Of a DNA stretch of 64,000 nucleotides, positions 42,854-51,242 are shown in pieces; the stretch's first letter is position 1, and every line of letters begins with the position of its first letter. The DNA is taken from the NCBI RefSeq assembly GCF_014643375.1, contig NZ_BMJJ01000004.1, forward strand, positions 382,167 through 446,166, in the 5' to 3' direction. The stretch comes from Aureimonas glaciei. GTDB lineage: Bacteria > Pseudomonadota > Alphaproteobacteria > Rhizobiales > Rhizobiaceae. A program made the translations under genes and the position numbers. The notes beneath the pieces are model-generated. The model saw only the letters and a program-made list of their open reading frames with translations. It did no database searches and had not been told where the DNA came from.

Positions 42854-44808
42854 GCCGCCTCGCGAAGGTCCACCACCTTTTCGAGCGGCGGCAACACACC
42901 GTCCCGGCGGTCCTCGCGGCTGACGAACGCCCGGTGAAGAAGGCAGATCGACAGGAGGAACAGAAAGGTCTGGTTCTCCTTGGTGCTGATCTCGCCAGCG
43001 GGCTTCGTCAGCACCTTCGTCGCCAGCCGCTGCGCGAAGCGGGCGTCGAGGAAGGGAATCTTGCCGAGCTCCGCCGGGCTCAGCACCAGATCGAGATAGT
43101 CCGGCCGGACGGCCGCGAAGGCGGCCCCATCCGGGGCGCGGTAGGGAAACTTTCGCTTGTCGATGATCGCCTCCGGCAGGCGGTCGCGGAACGCCTCGCG
43201 CAGCAGGCGCTTTTCGCGAAAACCGTCGTCGAATTTGAGGTTGATCGACGTCGCCAGGGCGAACACGTCCGGGTCGAGGAAGGGGCAGCGGTTCTCGACA
43301 CCGTGTGCGAGACTCATGCGCTCGCCTTGGGTGGAGAGGAGATAGCCGGGCAGCAGCGTCTGGTATTCCAGCCACTGCGCCCGCTCGACTGGCGACATCT
43401 GCGGAAAGGCCTCGCATTGCGCAACGAGCGCGGCGATCGACGCGAAGGGCGTGCCGGCGTCCTTCAGGAGGCGGGCCGAGAACAGGCCGTTCTGGAAGCG
43501 GAGCTCATGCGAGAAGAGGCCGGGCAGGCGTTCGCTGGAGAACTGGTCGTAGAGACCGGTGATCGCCGTGATGTCGGCCGGGCCGTAGTGACTGAGATGG
43601 GGATAGAGCTGGGCCAGGCGCTCGCGCCGCGTCGCCTCCGGCATGTCGCGCCAGCTGCCGCGCAGAAGCGTTTCCTTGAACAGGTCGTAGCCGAGAAACG
43701 CCTCGTCGGCGCCTTCGCCGCTGAGGATGACCTTGATGCCTTCCTGCCTTGTGCGCTTTGACAGGATGAACATCGGGACGAAGGCGCTGCGGAAGGCCGG
43801 GATCTCGGCATGGTAGACGGCGTCCGGAAGGCTGCCGGCGATGTCGGCATGGCCGATGCGCTGGGCGTGGTGCCGTGTGCCGAGATGGGCGGAGACCAGC
43901 CGCTGGTCGGCAGACTCGTCGAATTCGGCGTCGTCGAACTCGACGGAGAAGGTCGAGAGCTTCTGGCTCGAATGCTCTGATGCTAGCAAGGCGACGATCG
44001 CGGAATCGACGCCGCCGCTGAGATAGACGCCGACCTCGACATCGCTGCGCAGACGCAGCTCGACGCTGCGCGAGACGCGCTCCCGGATCAGCGCCAGCGC
44101 CTCGGCCTCGCTCGCCACCACCGGTCCCGCGTCGAACCGCAGGTCGGCATAGGTATGCGTTTCCATCCTGCCGTCCCGCAAACGCAGCCACTGCCCCAAG
44201 GGCAGGCTCTCGATCCCGCGAAAGCCGGACTGGTCCGGCAGCGGCGTCGTCTGGCCGAGAATGGCGGAGAGCTGTCCGGGATCCTGCTCGAAATGGAAGC
44301 CGGGGACGGCGAGGAAAGCCTTCATCTCCGAGGCGAAGACGAAGCTGTCGCCGCGCCGCGCGTAAAACAGCGGCCGCTTGCCGAACCGGTCGCGCGCGAG
44401 GAAGAGATCGCCCGTCTGGCTGTCGTAGAGGGCAAAGGCGAAGCCGCCGTTGAAGCGGGCGAGGCAGTCCGGTCCCCAGGTGATCCAGGCGTTCAGCACG
44501 ACCTCGGTGTCGCAGTCGGTCAGAAAGACGCAGCCCAGCCCCCGCAAGGTCGCGCGAAGCTCCCGGTAATTGTAGATCTCGCCGTTGTAAGAGAGCCAGT
44601 AGCGTCCGGACCGGTCGCCGAAAGGCTGCATGCCGGCGGCTGGGTCGAGGATCGCCAGTCGGACGGTACCCATCGCGAAGCCGTCGTCGACGAGAGTGCC
44701 GGACCCGTCCGGCCCGCGATGGCCGATCCGTGCCAGCATGCCCAAAATGTCAGCCGAGAGCGCCTCGGCGGGGCGCGAAGGGTCGAAGAAACCGGCGATG
44801 CCGCACAT
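42817..44808 (-). CDS. AsnB-like glutamine amidotransferase
   Basis: Glutamine-dependent amide-forming enzyme of the asparagine synthetase B family, 663 residues. The N-terminal class II glutaminase begins MCGIAGFFD with the nucleophile Cys2, then IGHRGPDGSG and SYNGEIYNYRELR. The synthetase domain has the ATP loop LSGGVDSAIVALLA near residue 265 and SGEGADEAFLGYD near 360. It is co-transcribed with a discrete ACP 15 bp upstream. In glutarimide polyketide pathways such an enzyme amidates malonyl-ACP; that role is inferred from context. A housekeeping asparagine synthetase is unlikely in this position. Confidence 0.9.
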   Translation of the reverse strand: MCGIAGFFDPSRPAEALSADILGMLARIGHRGPDGSGTLVDDGFAMGTVRLAILDPAAGMQPFGDRSGRYWLSYNGEIYNYRELRATLRGLGCVFLTDCDTEVVLNAWITWGPDCLARFNGGFAFALYDSQTGDLFLARDRFGKRPLFYARRGDSFVFASEMKAFLAVPGFHFEQDPGQLSAILGQTTPLPDQSGFRGIESLPLGQWLRLRDGRMETHTYADLRFDAGPVVASEAEALALIRERVSRSVELRLRSDVEVGVYLSGGVDSAIVALLASEHSSQKLSTFSVEFDDAEFDESADQRLVSAHLGTRHHAQRIGHADIAGSLPDAVYHAEIPAFRSAFVPMFILSKRTRQEGIKVILSGEGADEAFLGYDLFKETLLRGSWRDMPEATRRERLAQLYPHLSHYGPADITAITGLYDQFSSERLPGLFSHELRFQNGLFSARLLKDAGTPFASIAALVAQCEAFPQMSPVERAQWLEYQTLLPGYLLSTQGERMSLAHGVENRCPFLDPDVFALATSINLKFDDGFREKRLLREAFRDRLPEAIIDKRKFPYRAPDGAAFAAVRPDYLDLVLSPAELGKIPFLDARFAQRLATKVLTKPAGEISTKENQTFLFLLSICLLHRAFVSREDRRDGVLPPLEKVVDLREAAHSSQGNFISVT

Positions 44809-44823
44809 CGGGAATTCGCCTGT

Positions 44824-45078
44824 TCAAGATCGATCGGCGGGGCGGTTCGCGGCTTTCAGCGCCACGGCCGCCTCGATCTGGGCCAGGCTCACCATGACGC
44901 CACCGGTCATTTCCTGTTCGGTGAACTTGATGGCGAATTCCTTTTCCAGAAAGCGGATGAGTTGGATGTAGCCGAACGAGTCCATGACGCCCTCCTTGAA
45001 CAGATCGGACGTCTCGGGAAACGTGTCGTCGAATTCAATCAGAAATTGCTCTTCGATAAACTGGCGAACTTTGCTCAT
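44824..45078 (-). CDS. discrete acyl carrier protein paired with the amidotransferase
   Basis: An 84-residue ACP. The attachment Ser is in GVMDSFGYIQLIRFLEKEF near residue 34, with an acidic helix before it as usual. The start at 45078 has GGAG upstream. It lies directly upstream of the AsnB-like gene on the same strand. Its pairing suggests it holds malonate while the amidotransferase converts it to malonamyl-ACP for the first PKS ketosynthase, which sits at the very N-terminus of the PKS with no loading domain of its own. Confidence 0.9.
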   Translation of the reverse strand: MSKVRQFIEEQFLIEFDDTFPETSDLFKEGVMDSFGYIQLIRFLEKEFAIKFTEQEMTGGVMVSLAQIEAAVALKAANRPADRS

Positions 45079-45540
45079 GGTCTCCGGTCGCCTCGAATGA
45101 GTCGCTGGACCGAGGCGAACTCGCGCTGGGTCGAAAGATCGCTCGGACGAGGCAGACATTAGACAATCGCCCGCGCCAGGGACAGCCCGGACGGCCAGAT
45201 TCCGCCCCGTAAGGTGGCAGGACGGCCATCCTGTCGCCAGGCGGTTTCCACCGTGCCGCGGGGAAGGGCGCGGTCGTCGACAGATTGCCGGGCCGATGAA
45301 AGCTTTCGTTGATCTATTGGCCCGAGCGGCGGTGCGCTGGCTTGCGTGCAGACGGCGCGCCGCATAGCATGCAAGGCAGGGATGTCGAACGGTTCGCGCG
45401 TCATCATCCTTCCTCCGCGCGGACAACGGGTCGGCCTCTCCGAGGGCGGCTTCGAGGCTGCCGACCGGGACCTTTTTGAAGACGGCGGGGCAGTCCGGAA
45501 GGCCCCGCTCGGGGGGAAATGCCACGATGGCCGGTCAGAC
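45079..45540. promoter_or_regulatory. divergent promoter region of the PKS core
   Basis: 462 bp between the ACP-amidotransferase operon (minus) and the ABC-AT/ER-PKS operon (plus). No convincing gene; an open frame running into the exporter from 45346 has no ribosome site. It should contain both promoters. An imperfect inverted repeat (CTTGCGTGC at 45341-45349 against GCATGCAAG at 45367-45375, one mismatch) is a candidate regulatory site. Confidence 0.45.
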
Positions 45541-47175
45541 ATGAACATCCTGCGCCTGCTCCGGGGCGGGTCGCCGGAAAGCCGTTGCTTCATCTTCATC
45601 GTCACCAGCCTGTCGGGTCTTGGCAATGCCGGGCTCGTGGCGCTGATCAACCACGCGGCCGAGCGGGCGCTTCTCGGACAGGTCGTGGGGACGCAACTTC
45701 TCGTCGTCTATCTCCTGACGCTGGTCTTCTTCCTCCTGGCCAACCGCGCCTCCCTGCAGCAGACCAACCGCTTCGTGCAGTCGCGGCTGGAAGCCACGCG
45801 CCGACGCCTGGTCGCCAAGATCCGGCGCGCCGATCTCCGGACGCTCGAAACCCTCGGCCAGAGCGAGATCTACGTCACGGTCGCGCAGGAGACCGATCAC
45901 CTGTCGCAGACCCTGCCGCTGATGGTCGGTGCCGTCCAGAGCGGCTTCCTGCTGGCCTTTCTCCTGGTCTACATCGCGACCCTGTCGCCCATCTCGTTTG
46001 TCATCGTCGGCGGGTTCATCGCCTTGGGGATCTTCGTCTTCATCCGCTGGCAGCGCTCGCTGAGCGAGGCCCTGGCGGAGGTGCATCACCGTGAGACGGC
46101 AATGCTGGAGAACCTCTCGCACTTCACCCTCGGCTTTCAGGAAATTCGCCTTAATGCGGACAAAAACGATGCGCTGTTCCGGCACTTCGCCGAGGTCACC
46201 GGCCAGCTGAAGGACGTGGTGGTCGGCCTCGGCGGACGCTGGGTGACGTTGCTGCAGTTCAGCAATGCCTTCGTCTTCCTGCTCGTCGGCCTGGTCGTGT
46301 TCGTGCTGCCGATGTTCTTCACCGGCTATACCGACACGATCTTCAAGATCGTCGCGGCCTCTGTCTTCGCGATCGGTCCGATGGCGGCGATCACCTCCGT
46401 CGTCCGCTTGGTCGGCCGGGCCGAGGCCGGTCTCGGGCACATCTACGGGCTGGAGCGCCGGCTCGATGCGGGCGCGCCGGCGGCGGTCGAGCCCTTGCCG
46501 CGCGAGCGCTCGCCGTTCAAGGCCTTCTCCACCATTGATCTCGCCCAGACGACGTTCGCCTATGCGAACGCCGAAGGCGAGACGAGCTTCGTCGCCGGTC
46601 CGCTCGACCTGTCCCTGCGGCGGGGGGAGATCGTCTTCATGACCGGCGGCAACGGCAGCGGCAAGTCGACGGCGCTGAAGCTTCTGTGCGGCCTCTACAA
46701 GCCCGGCGGCGGGCGCATCCTGTGCGACGGGGTGGAGATCACCGAGGCGAACCGGCAGGAATACCGCGAGATCTTTTCCGGCATCTTCACCGACTTTCAC
46801 CTCTTCGACCGGCCCTACGGGGTGGAGGACGCCGCCCCGCAGGATGTCGAGCGGCTGATCGCGCGCATGGAACTCGCCGACAAGGTCGGTTTCATCAAAG
46901 GGAGGTTCACCACCCGCGACCTCTCGACCGGCCAGCGCAAGCGCCTCGCCTTGATCGTCAGCCTGCTCGAGGACCGGGAGGTCTATCTCTTCGACGAATG
47001 GGCGGCGGACCAGGACGCCCATTTCCGGGAGATCTTCTACACCGAGATGCTTCCCGACTTCAAAGCGCGCGGCAAGACGGTCGTCGCCGTCACCCACGAC
47101 GATCGCTATTGGGACCGGTGCGACCGCCGGGTGGCGCTCGATCTCGGCATGATGATCCCGGGCGGGGCGGTGTAG
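45541..47175 (+). CDS. cyclic-peptide-type ABC exporter, permease-ATPase (first of two)
   Basis: Half-size exporter of the SyrD/PvdE-like family, 544 residues. Six membrane helices in about 15-310 are followed by an ATPase domain. Walker A is GGNGSGKST near residue 375, the signature LSTGQRKRLAL near 463, Walker B VYLFDEWAADQD and the switch His in VAVTHDDRYWDR. All catalytic residues are intact. The ATG at 45541 is the likeliest start though its ribosome site is weak. It lies 2 bp before a second, paralogous half-exporter, so a heterodimer exporting the polyketide is plausible. Confidence 0.9.
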   Translation: MNILRLLRGGSPESRCFIFIVTSLSGLGNAGLVALINHAAERALLGQVVGTQLLVVYLLTLVFFLLANRASLQQTNRFVQSRLEATRRRLVAKIRRADLRTLETLGQSEIYVTVAQETDHLSQTLPLMVGAVQSGFLLAFLLVYIATLSPISFVIVGGFIALGIFVFIRWQRSLSEALAEVHHRETAMLENLSHFTLGFQEIRLNADKNDALFRHFAEVTGQLKDVVVGLGGRWVTLLQFSNAFVFLLVGLVVFVLPMFFTGYTDTIFKIVAASVFAIGPMAAITSVVRLVGRAEAGLGHIYGLERRLDAGAPAAVEPLPRERSPFKAFSTIDLAQTTFAYANAEGETSFVAGPLDLSLRRGEIVFMTGGNGSGKSTALKLLCGLYKPGGGRILCDGVEITEANRQEYREIFSGIFTDFHLFDRPYGVEDAAPQDVERLIARMELADKVGFIKGRFTTRDLSTGQRKRLALIVSLLEDREVYLFDEWAADQDAHFREIFYTEMLPDFKARGKTVVAVTHDDRYWDRCDRRVALDLGMMIPGGAV

Positions 47176-47177
47176 GC

Positions 47178-48827
47178 ATGGCGCTCCTCGCCTTCATCGA
47201 CGGCGCCGATCGTCGCCAGCGCACGATCATGCTGCTGATGACGCTGCTGGCCGGCCTCGCCAACGCGATCCTGATCGTCATCATCACCGACGTCGCCGCG
47301 ACCGTGGCCGGGGCCCAGCGGCCGGGCCTATGGGCCTGGGGCGGCTTCGTCGGCGCCTTCTGCGTCTACTATGGCGCCAACCAGTTCGCGCTGGTCCGCT
47401 CGATCGCGATCATCGAGGAACTCCTGAACCGCAAGCGGCTGGAGATCGCCGACAGGCTGCGCCGGACGGAGCTTCTGGTGGCCGACCGCCTGGGTCGCGG
47501 GCGGCTCTACAATCTCGTCGCCAAGGAGACCAACCATCTCTCCATCACGTTTCCGCTGATCGTCGACGCGGTTCAGCAGGCGGTGCTCCTCGCCGTCGCG
47601 CTTCTCTATCTCCTCTATCTGTCGCCCGCCGCCTTCGTCGTGTTCCTTTTGACCGTGCTTGGCGGATTTGTCGGCTACCGCCTGATCAACCGCCGCTTCG
47701 TCGAGGTGCTCAGGCTGGTAGAGCGCATGCAGGCGGAAATGCTGGATGCGATCGTCGACATTATCGACGGTTCGAAGGAGCTGCGTCTCAACACGCGGCG
47801 CAGCGACGCCGTCGCCAAGGCCTATCGCCGGCGCTCGACCGTTCTCGAGCGGCTGGTGGTGCGATCGGTCGAGCACTGGGTGTCGCTGACGCTGCTGGTC
47901 AACCTGATCACCTTCCTGATGCTCGGAGTCGTCGCCTTCGCCTTTCCGAGCTTCGTCCCCGGCAACAGCATCGTCGTCTTCCAGATCGTGCCGGTGCTCT
48001 TGTTCTGCATGGGCACGCTGTCGAAGACGGTGGTCCAGTCGCCGATGTTCCTGCGCGCTGAGATCGGGCTGCAGTCGATCCTGGCGATCGACGAGGAACT
48101 CGCCGCCGCCTCCAGCGTGTCGCCCGAGGAGGCGCGCCACGCCGCGATGGCCTTCCTGGATTTCGAAGAAATCTCCTTCAATGCCCTCCGCTTCAGCTAC
48201 GACAGCAGCGATCCCAAGGCCTATGCGGTCGGGCCGATCAACTTGACGCTGTCGCGCGGCGAGGTGATCTTCCTGGTCGGCGGCAATGGCAGCGGCAAGT
48301 CGACCGCCTTGCGCATGATGACCGGCCTGTTCCCGGCGCAATCGGGATGGATCGGGGTCGACGGGGTGCCGGTGTCCGGCGCTTCCGTCGCCGGATATCG
48401 GGAGCTGTTTTCTGCCGTCTTCGTCGACTTCCACCTGTTCGATCGGCTCTACGGCCTCGAAGACGTCGATCCCGAGCGCGTCAACCGGCTGATCGCCGAG
48501 ATGGGCCTGGCCGACAAGGTCAGCTACAGGAACGGGCGCTTCGACCGGCTGCACCTGTCGACCGGCCAGCGCAAACGCCTCGCCCTCATCGCGGCGGTGC
48601 TCGAGGATCGACCGGTCTACGTCTTCGACGAATGGTCGGCCGAGCAGGACGTGCATTTTCGCGACTATTTCTACCATTCCTTCCTCCCGAGCCTCAGGGC
48701 GCGCGGAAAACTCGTCATCGCGACGACGCACGACGAAAAATACTGGCCTGTCGCCGATCGTGTCGTCAAAATGGATCTCGGCCGTGTCGAATGGGTCAGG
48801 AACCGGTCCGATGGGGAGCAGGCATGA
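47178..48827 (+). CDS. cyclic-peptide-type ABC exporter, permease-ATPase (second of two)
   Basis: Paralogue of the preceding gene, 549 residues with the same layout: helices in about 15-315, Walker A GGNGSGKST near 377, signature LSTGQRKRLAL, Walker B VYVFDEWSAEQD and IATTHDEKYWP. The NBDs are highly alike while the membrane halves differ more, as in heterodimeric exporters. The stop overlaps the start of the AT-ER gene by four bases (ATGA), which places export and synthesis in one transcript. Confidence 0.92.
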   Translation: MALLAFIDGADRRQRTIMLLMTLLAGLANAILIVIITDVAATVAGAQRPGLWAWGGFVGAFCVYYGANQFALVRSIAIIEELLNRKRLEIADRLRRTELLVADRLGRGRLYNLVAKETNHLSITFPLIVDAVQQAVLLAVALLYLLYLSPAAFVVFLLTVLGGFVGYRLINRRFVEVLRLVERMQAEMLDAIVDIIDGSKELRLNTRRSDAVAKAYRRRSTVLERLVVRSVEHWVSLTLLVNLITFLMLGVVAFAFPSFVPGNSIVVFQIVPVLLFCMGTLSKTVVQSPMFLRAEIGLQSILAIDEELAAASSVSPEEARHAAMAFLDFEEISFNALRFSYDSSDPKAYAVGPINLTLSRGEVIFLVGGNGSGKSTALRMMTGLFPAQSGWIGVDGVPVSGASVAGYRELFSAVFVDFHLFDRLYGLEDVDPERVNRLIAEMGLADKVSYRNGRFDRLHLSTGQRKRLALIAAVLEDRPVYVFDEWSAEQDVHFRDYFYHSFLPSLRARGKLVIATTHDEKYWPVADRVVKMDLGRVEWVRNRSDGEQA

Positions 48828-51232
48828 GGGCCTTCCTGTTTCCAGGACAGGGCGCGCAGCGGCTCGGGATGGGCGAGGCGTCGTTCGCCGCCTTCCCCGA
48901 TCTGACCCGGCAGGCCGACGCGATCCTCGGCTATGACATCGCGCTTCTCTGCCGCGACGGTCCCCTGGAGACGCTCGGCCAGACGCAGTTCACCCAGCCG
49001 GCGCTCTATGTCGTCAATGCGCTGAACCATCTGCGGCACGTTGAGGACACCGGCGAGCGACCGGATTTCCTTTTGGGGCACAGCGTCTCCGAATATGTCG
49101 CCCTGTTTGCCGCGGGCGTCCTCGATTTCGCCACGGGCCTCAGCCTCGTCGCGCGCCGCGGGGCGCTGATGGCGGAGGCGCGCGGCGGCGGCATGGCCGC
49201 CGTCATCGGCCTCGAGGCGGAGGCGATCGAGGACCTCATTCGCCGCGAAGGGCTCGCCGACATCCATCCCGCGAACTTCAACACACCGCGACAGGTCGTC
49301 GTCTCCGGCCGCAGGGACGCCATCGTCGCGGCCGAGGGGATGTTCCTGGCGGCGGGCGCCAGCCACTATGTGGTGCTGCCCGTCAGCGGCGCGTTCCACA
49401 CCCCGTTCATGGCCGAGGCCCAGCGGCAGTTTATGGTCGACATCGCCGCGGCGACCTTCGCACCCCAGCGCGTGCCGGTGATTTCGAACGTCACCGCGCG
49501 TCCGCATGTCGATGCCGACATCCGCGCGCGCATGGTGGAACAGATCACGGCCCCGGTCCGATGGAGCGAGAGCCTGCGCTATCTCCTCGCAAAGGGCGTC
49601 GCCTTCGCCGATACCGTCGAGATCGGGCCGGAAGGACCGCCCGTGGTCCGCCCGATGTTCCGGCGCACCGAGAGCGAGGCCGGCTCTCTCAACGCGGCCG
49701 AACTGGCGCGCGACATTCCCGCAGCGCTCGTGCTGCCGAAAATCGTGCCGACGGTGCCGCCCATCCTGGAGCCGCGGGCAGGGTATGGCTGCGCCGACCA
49801 CGTCGCGGAACCTACGTCCGTTGCGCCCCGAACGGCACCTGGCGCCGGGGACGGCACCGCCGGTCCTGACCTCGTGGCGAACGGAAGCGGCCGGATCTCG
49901 ATCGAAACCCTCGGCTCCCGCGCCTTCTGCGACGCTTTCGGGCTGCGCTATCCCTATGCCAGCGGCGCCATGTACCAGGGCATCGCCTCGACCGATCTGG
50001 TGGTGCGCATGGCCGGCGCCGGCCTTCTCTCCTTCTTCGGTGCCGCGGGCCTGCCGACAGCGAAGATCCAGGCCGCGATCCGCCGCATCCGCGGCAGTAT
50101 CCCGTCTGGCGCGACCTTCGGGGTCAACTTCATTGCCCACGTCAACCGTCCCCATCTCGAGGACGAGCTGACCGACGTGCTCATCGAGGAGGGCGTCGGG
50201 CTCATCGAGGCCTCGGCCTTCATGCAAATCACTCCCGCGCTCGTCTGGTACCGGGCCAGGGGGCTGCGACGCGACGGCGGCACCATCCGGGCCGGCAACC
50301 GGATCATCGCCAAGGTGTCGCGGCCGGACGTCGCGGCGCAGTTCCTGGACAAGGCCCCGGCGGTGCTGGTCGAGCGCCTGCTCCAGGCCGGCTCGATCAG
50401 CGTCGAGGAGGCCGATCTCCTCGGCCGCGTGCCGATGGCCGATGCCATCACGGTCGAATCGGATTCCGGCGGGCACACCGACCAGGGCATGCCCTTTGCG
50501 CTGATCCCGCCGATCCTAAAACTGCGCGATGCGGCCGAGCGGCGCTTTGCCGATTTCGGGCCGCTGTTCGTCGGGGCCGGCGGCGGCATCGGCACGCCGG
50601 AGGCCGCCGCCGCGGTGCTGGTGCTCGGCGCCGATTTCCTCGTCACCGGATCGATCAACCAGTGTACCATCGAGGCGGGGACCAGCGACGCGGTCAAGGA
50701 CCTGCTGGAGGGGATCGACGTCCACGACACCGCCTATGCCCCATCCGGCGAGATGTTCGAACTCGGCTCGAAGGTCCAGGTCCTGAAGAAGGGCCTGTTT
50801 TTCCCCGCCCGCGCCGAACGGCTCGTCGCACTGTACCGCCAGCACGACGGTCTGGACGCGATCGAGCCGAAAGTGCGCCGGCAGATCGAGGAGCGCTATT
50901 TCGGGCGCAGCCTCGACGACGTCTTCGCCGATGTGGCGGCGACCTATCCGGCATCGGAGATCGAGCGCGCCGGTCGGCTGCCCAAGCACCGCATGGCCCT
51001 CGTCTTCCGGCGCTATTTCAAGGACAGCTCGGCCTGGGCCCTGGCCGGGGATCTCGGTCACAAGGTGGATTTCCAGGTGCATTGCGGCCCGGCCCAGGGG
51101 GCCTTCAACCAGTGGGTTGCGGGAACGGCGCTGGCCTCCTGGCGGGCCCGGCACGTCGATGGCATCGCCCTCGCGCTGCTCGGCGAGACCGCCGATCTCC
51201 TGAACCGCCGCTTCGCCGCGATGGCGGGTTAG
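48824..51232 (+). CDS. trans-acting acyltransferase-enoylreductase fusion (AT-ER)
   Basis: Bifunctional in-trans PKS partner of PksE type, 802 residues. The N-terminal AT (about 1-285) starts AFLFPGQGAQRLGMG and keeps the malonate-binding Arg (VARRGALMAEA) and His (GAFHTPFMAEA). Its nucleophile loop reads GHSVSEYVAL where GHSLGEY is usual. The C-terminal FMN-dependent enoylreductase of PfaD/nitronate-monooxygenase type (about 345-795) shows GVNFIAHVNRPHLEDEL, ITVESDSGGHTDQG and GAGGGIGTPEAAAA. It should load malonyl onto the AT-less modules and reduce enoyl intermediates in trans. Located 10 bp before the PKS. Confidence 0.94.
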   Translation: MRAFLFPGQGAQRLGMGEASFAAFPDLTRQADAILGYDIALLCRDGPLETLGQTQFTQPALYVVNALNHLRHVEDTGERPDFLLGHSVSEYVALFAAGVLDFATGLSLVARRGALMAEARGGGMAAVIGLEAEAIEDLIRREGLADIHPANFNTPRQVVVSGRRDAIVAAEGMFLAAGASHYVVLPVSGAFHTPFMAEAQRQFMVDIAAATFAPQRVPVISNVTARPHVDADIRARMVEQITAPVRWSESLRYLLAKGVAFADTVEIGPEGPPVVRPMFRRTESEAGSLNAAELARDIPAALVLPKIVPTVPPILEPRAGYGCADHVAEPTSVAPRTAPGAGDGTAGPDLVANGSGRISIETLGSRAFCDAFGLRYPYASGAMYQGIASTDLVVRMAGAGLLSFFGAAGLPTAKIQAAIRRIRGSIPSGATFGVNFIAHVNRPHLEDELTDVLIEEGVGLIEASAFMQITPALVWYRARGLRRDGGTIRAGNRIIAKVSRPDVAAQFLDKAPAVLVERLLQAGSISVEEADLLGRVPMADAITVESDSGGHTDQGMPFALIPPILKLRDAAERRFADFGPLFVGAGGGIGTPEAAAAVLVLGADFLVTGSINQCTIEAGTSDAVKDLLEGIDVHDTAYAPSGEMFELGSKVQVLKKGLFFPARAERLVALYRQHDGLDAIEPKVRRQIEERYFGRSLDDVFADVAATYPASEIERAGRLPKHRMALVFRRYFKDSSAWALAGDLGHKVDFQVHCGPAQGAFNQWVAGTALASWRARHVDGIALALLGETADLLNRRFAAMAG

Positions 51233-51242
51233 GGGCCCCGTG

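Noticed and set aside
42817-44808. Reading the AsnB-like gene as ordinary asparagine synthetase
   Set aside because: It is embedded in the PKS locus and co-transcribed with a discrete ACP; a dedicated amidotransferase explains the context better, though activity is untested.
45346-45540. N-terminal extension of the first ABC exporter
   Set aside because: No ribosome site and no similarity to the family before the MNILRLL start at 45541; treated as leader/promoter DNA.
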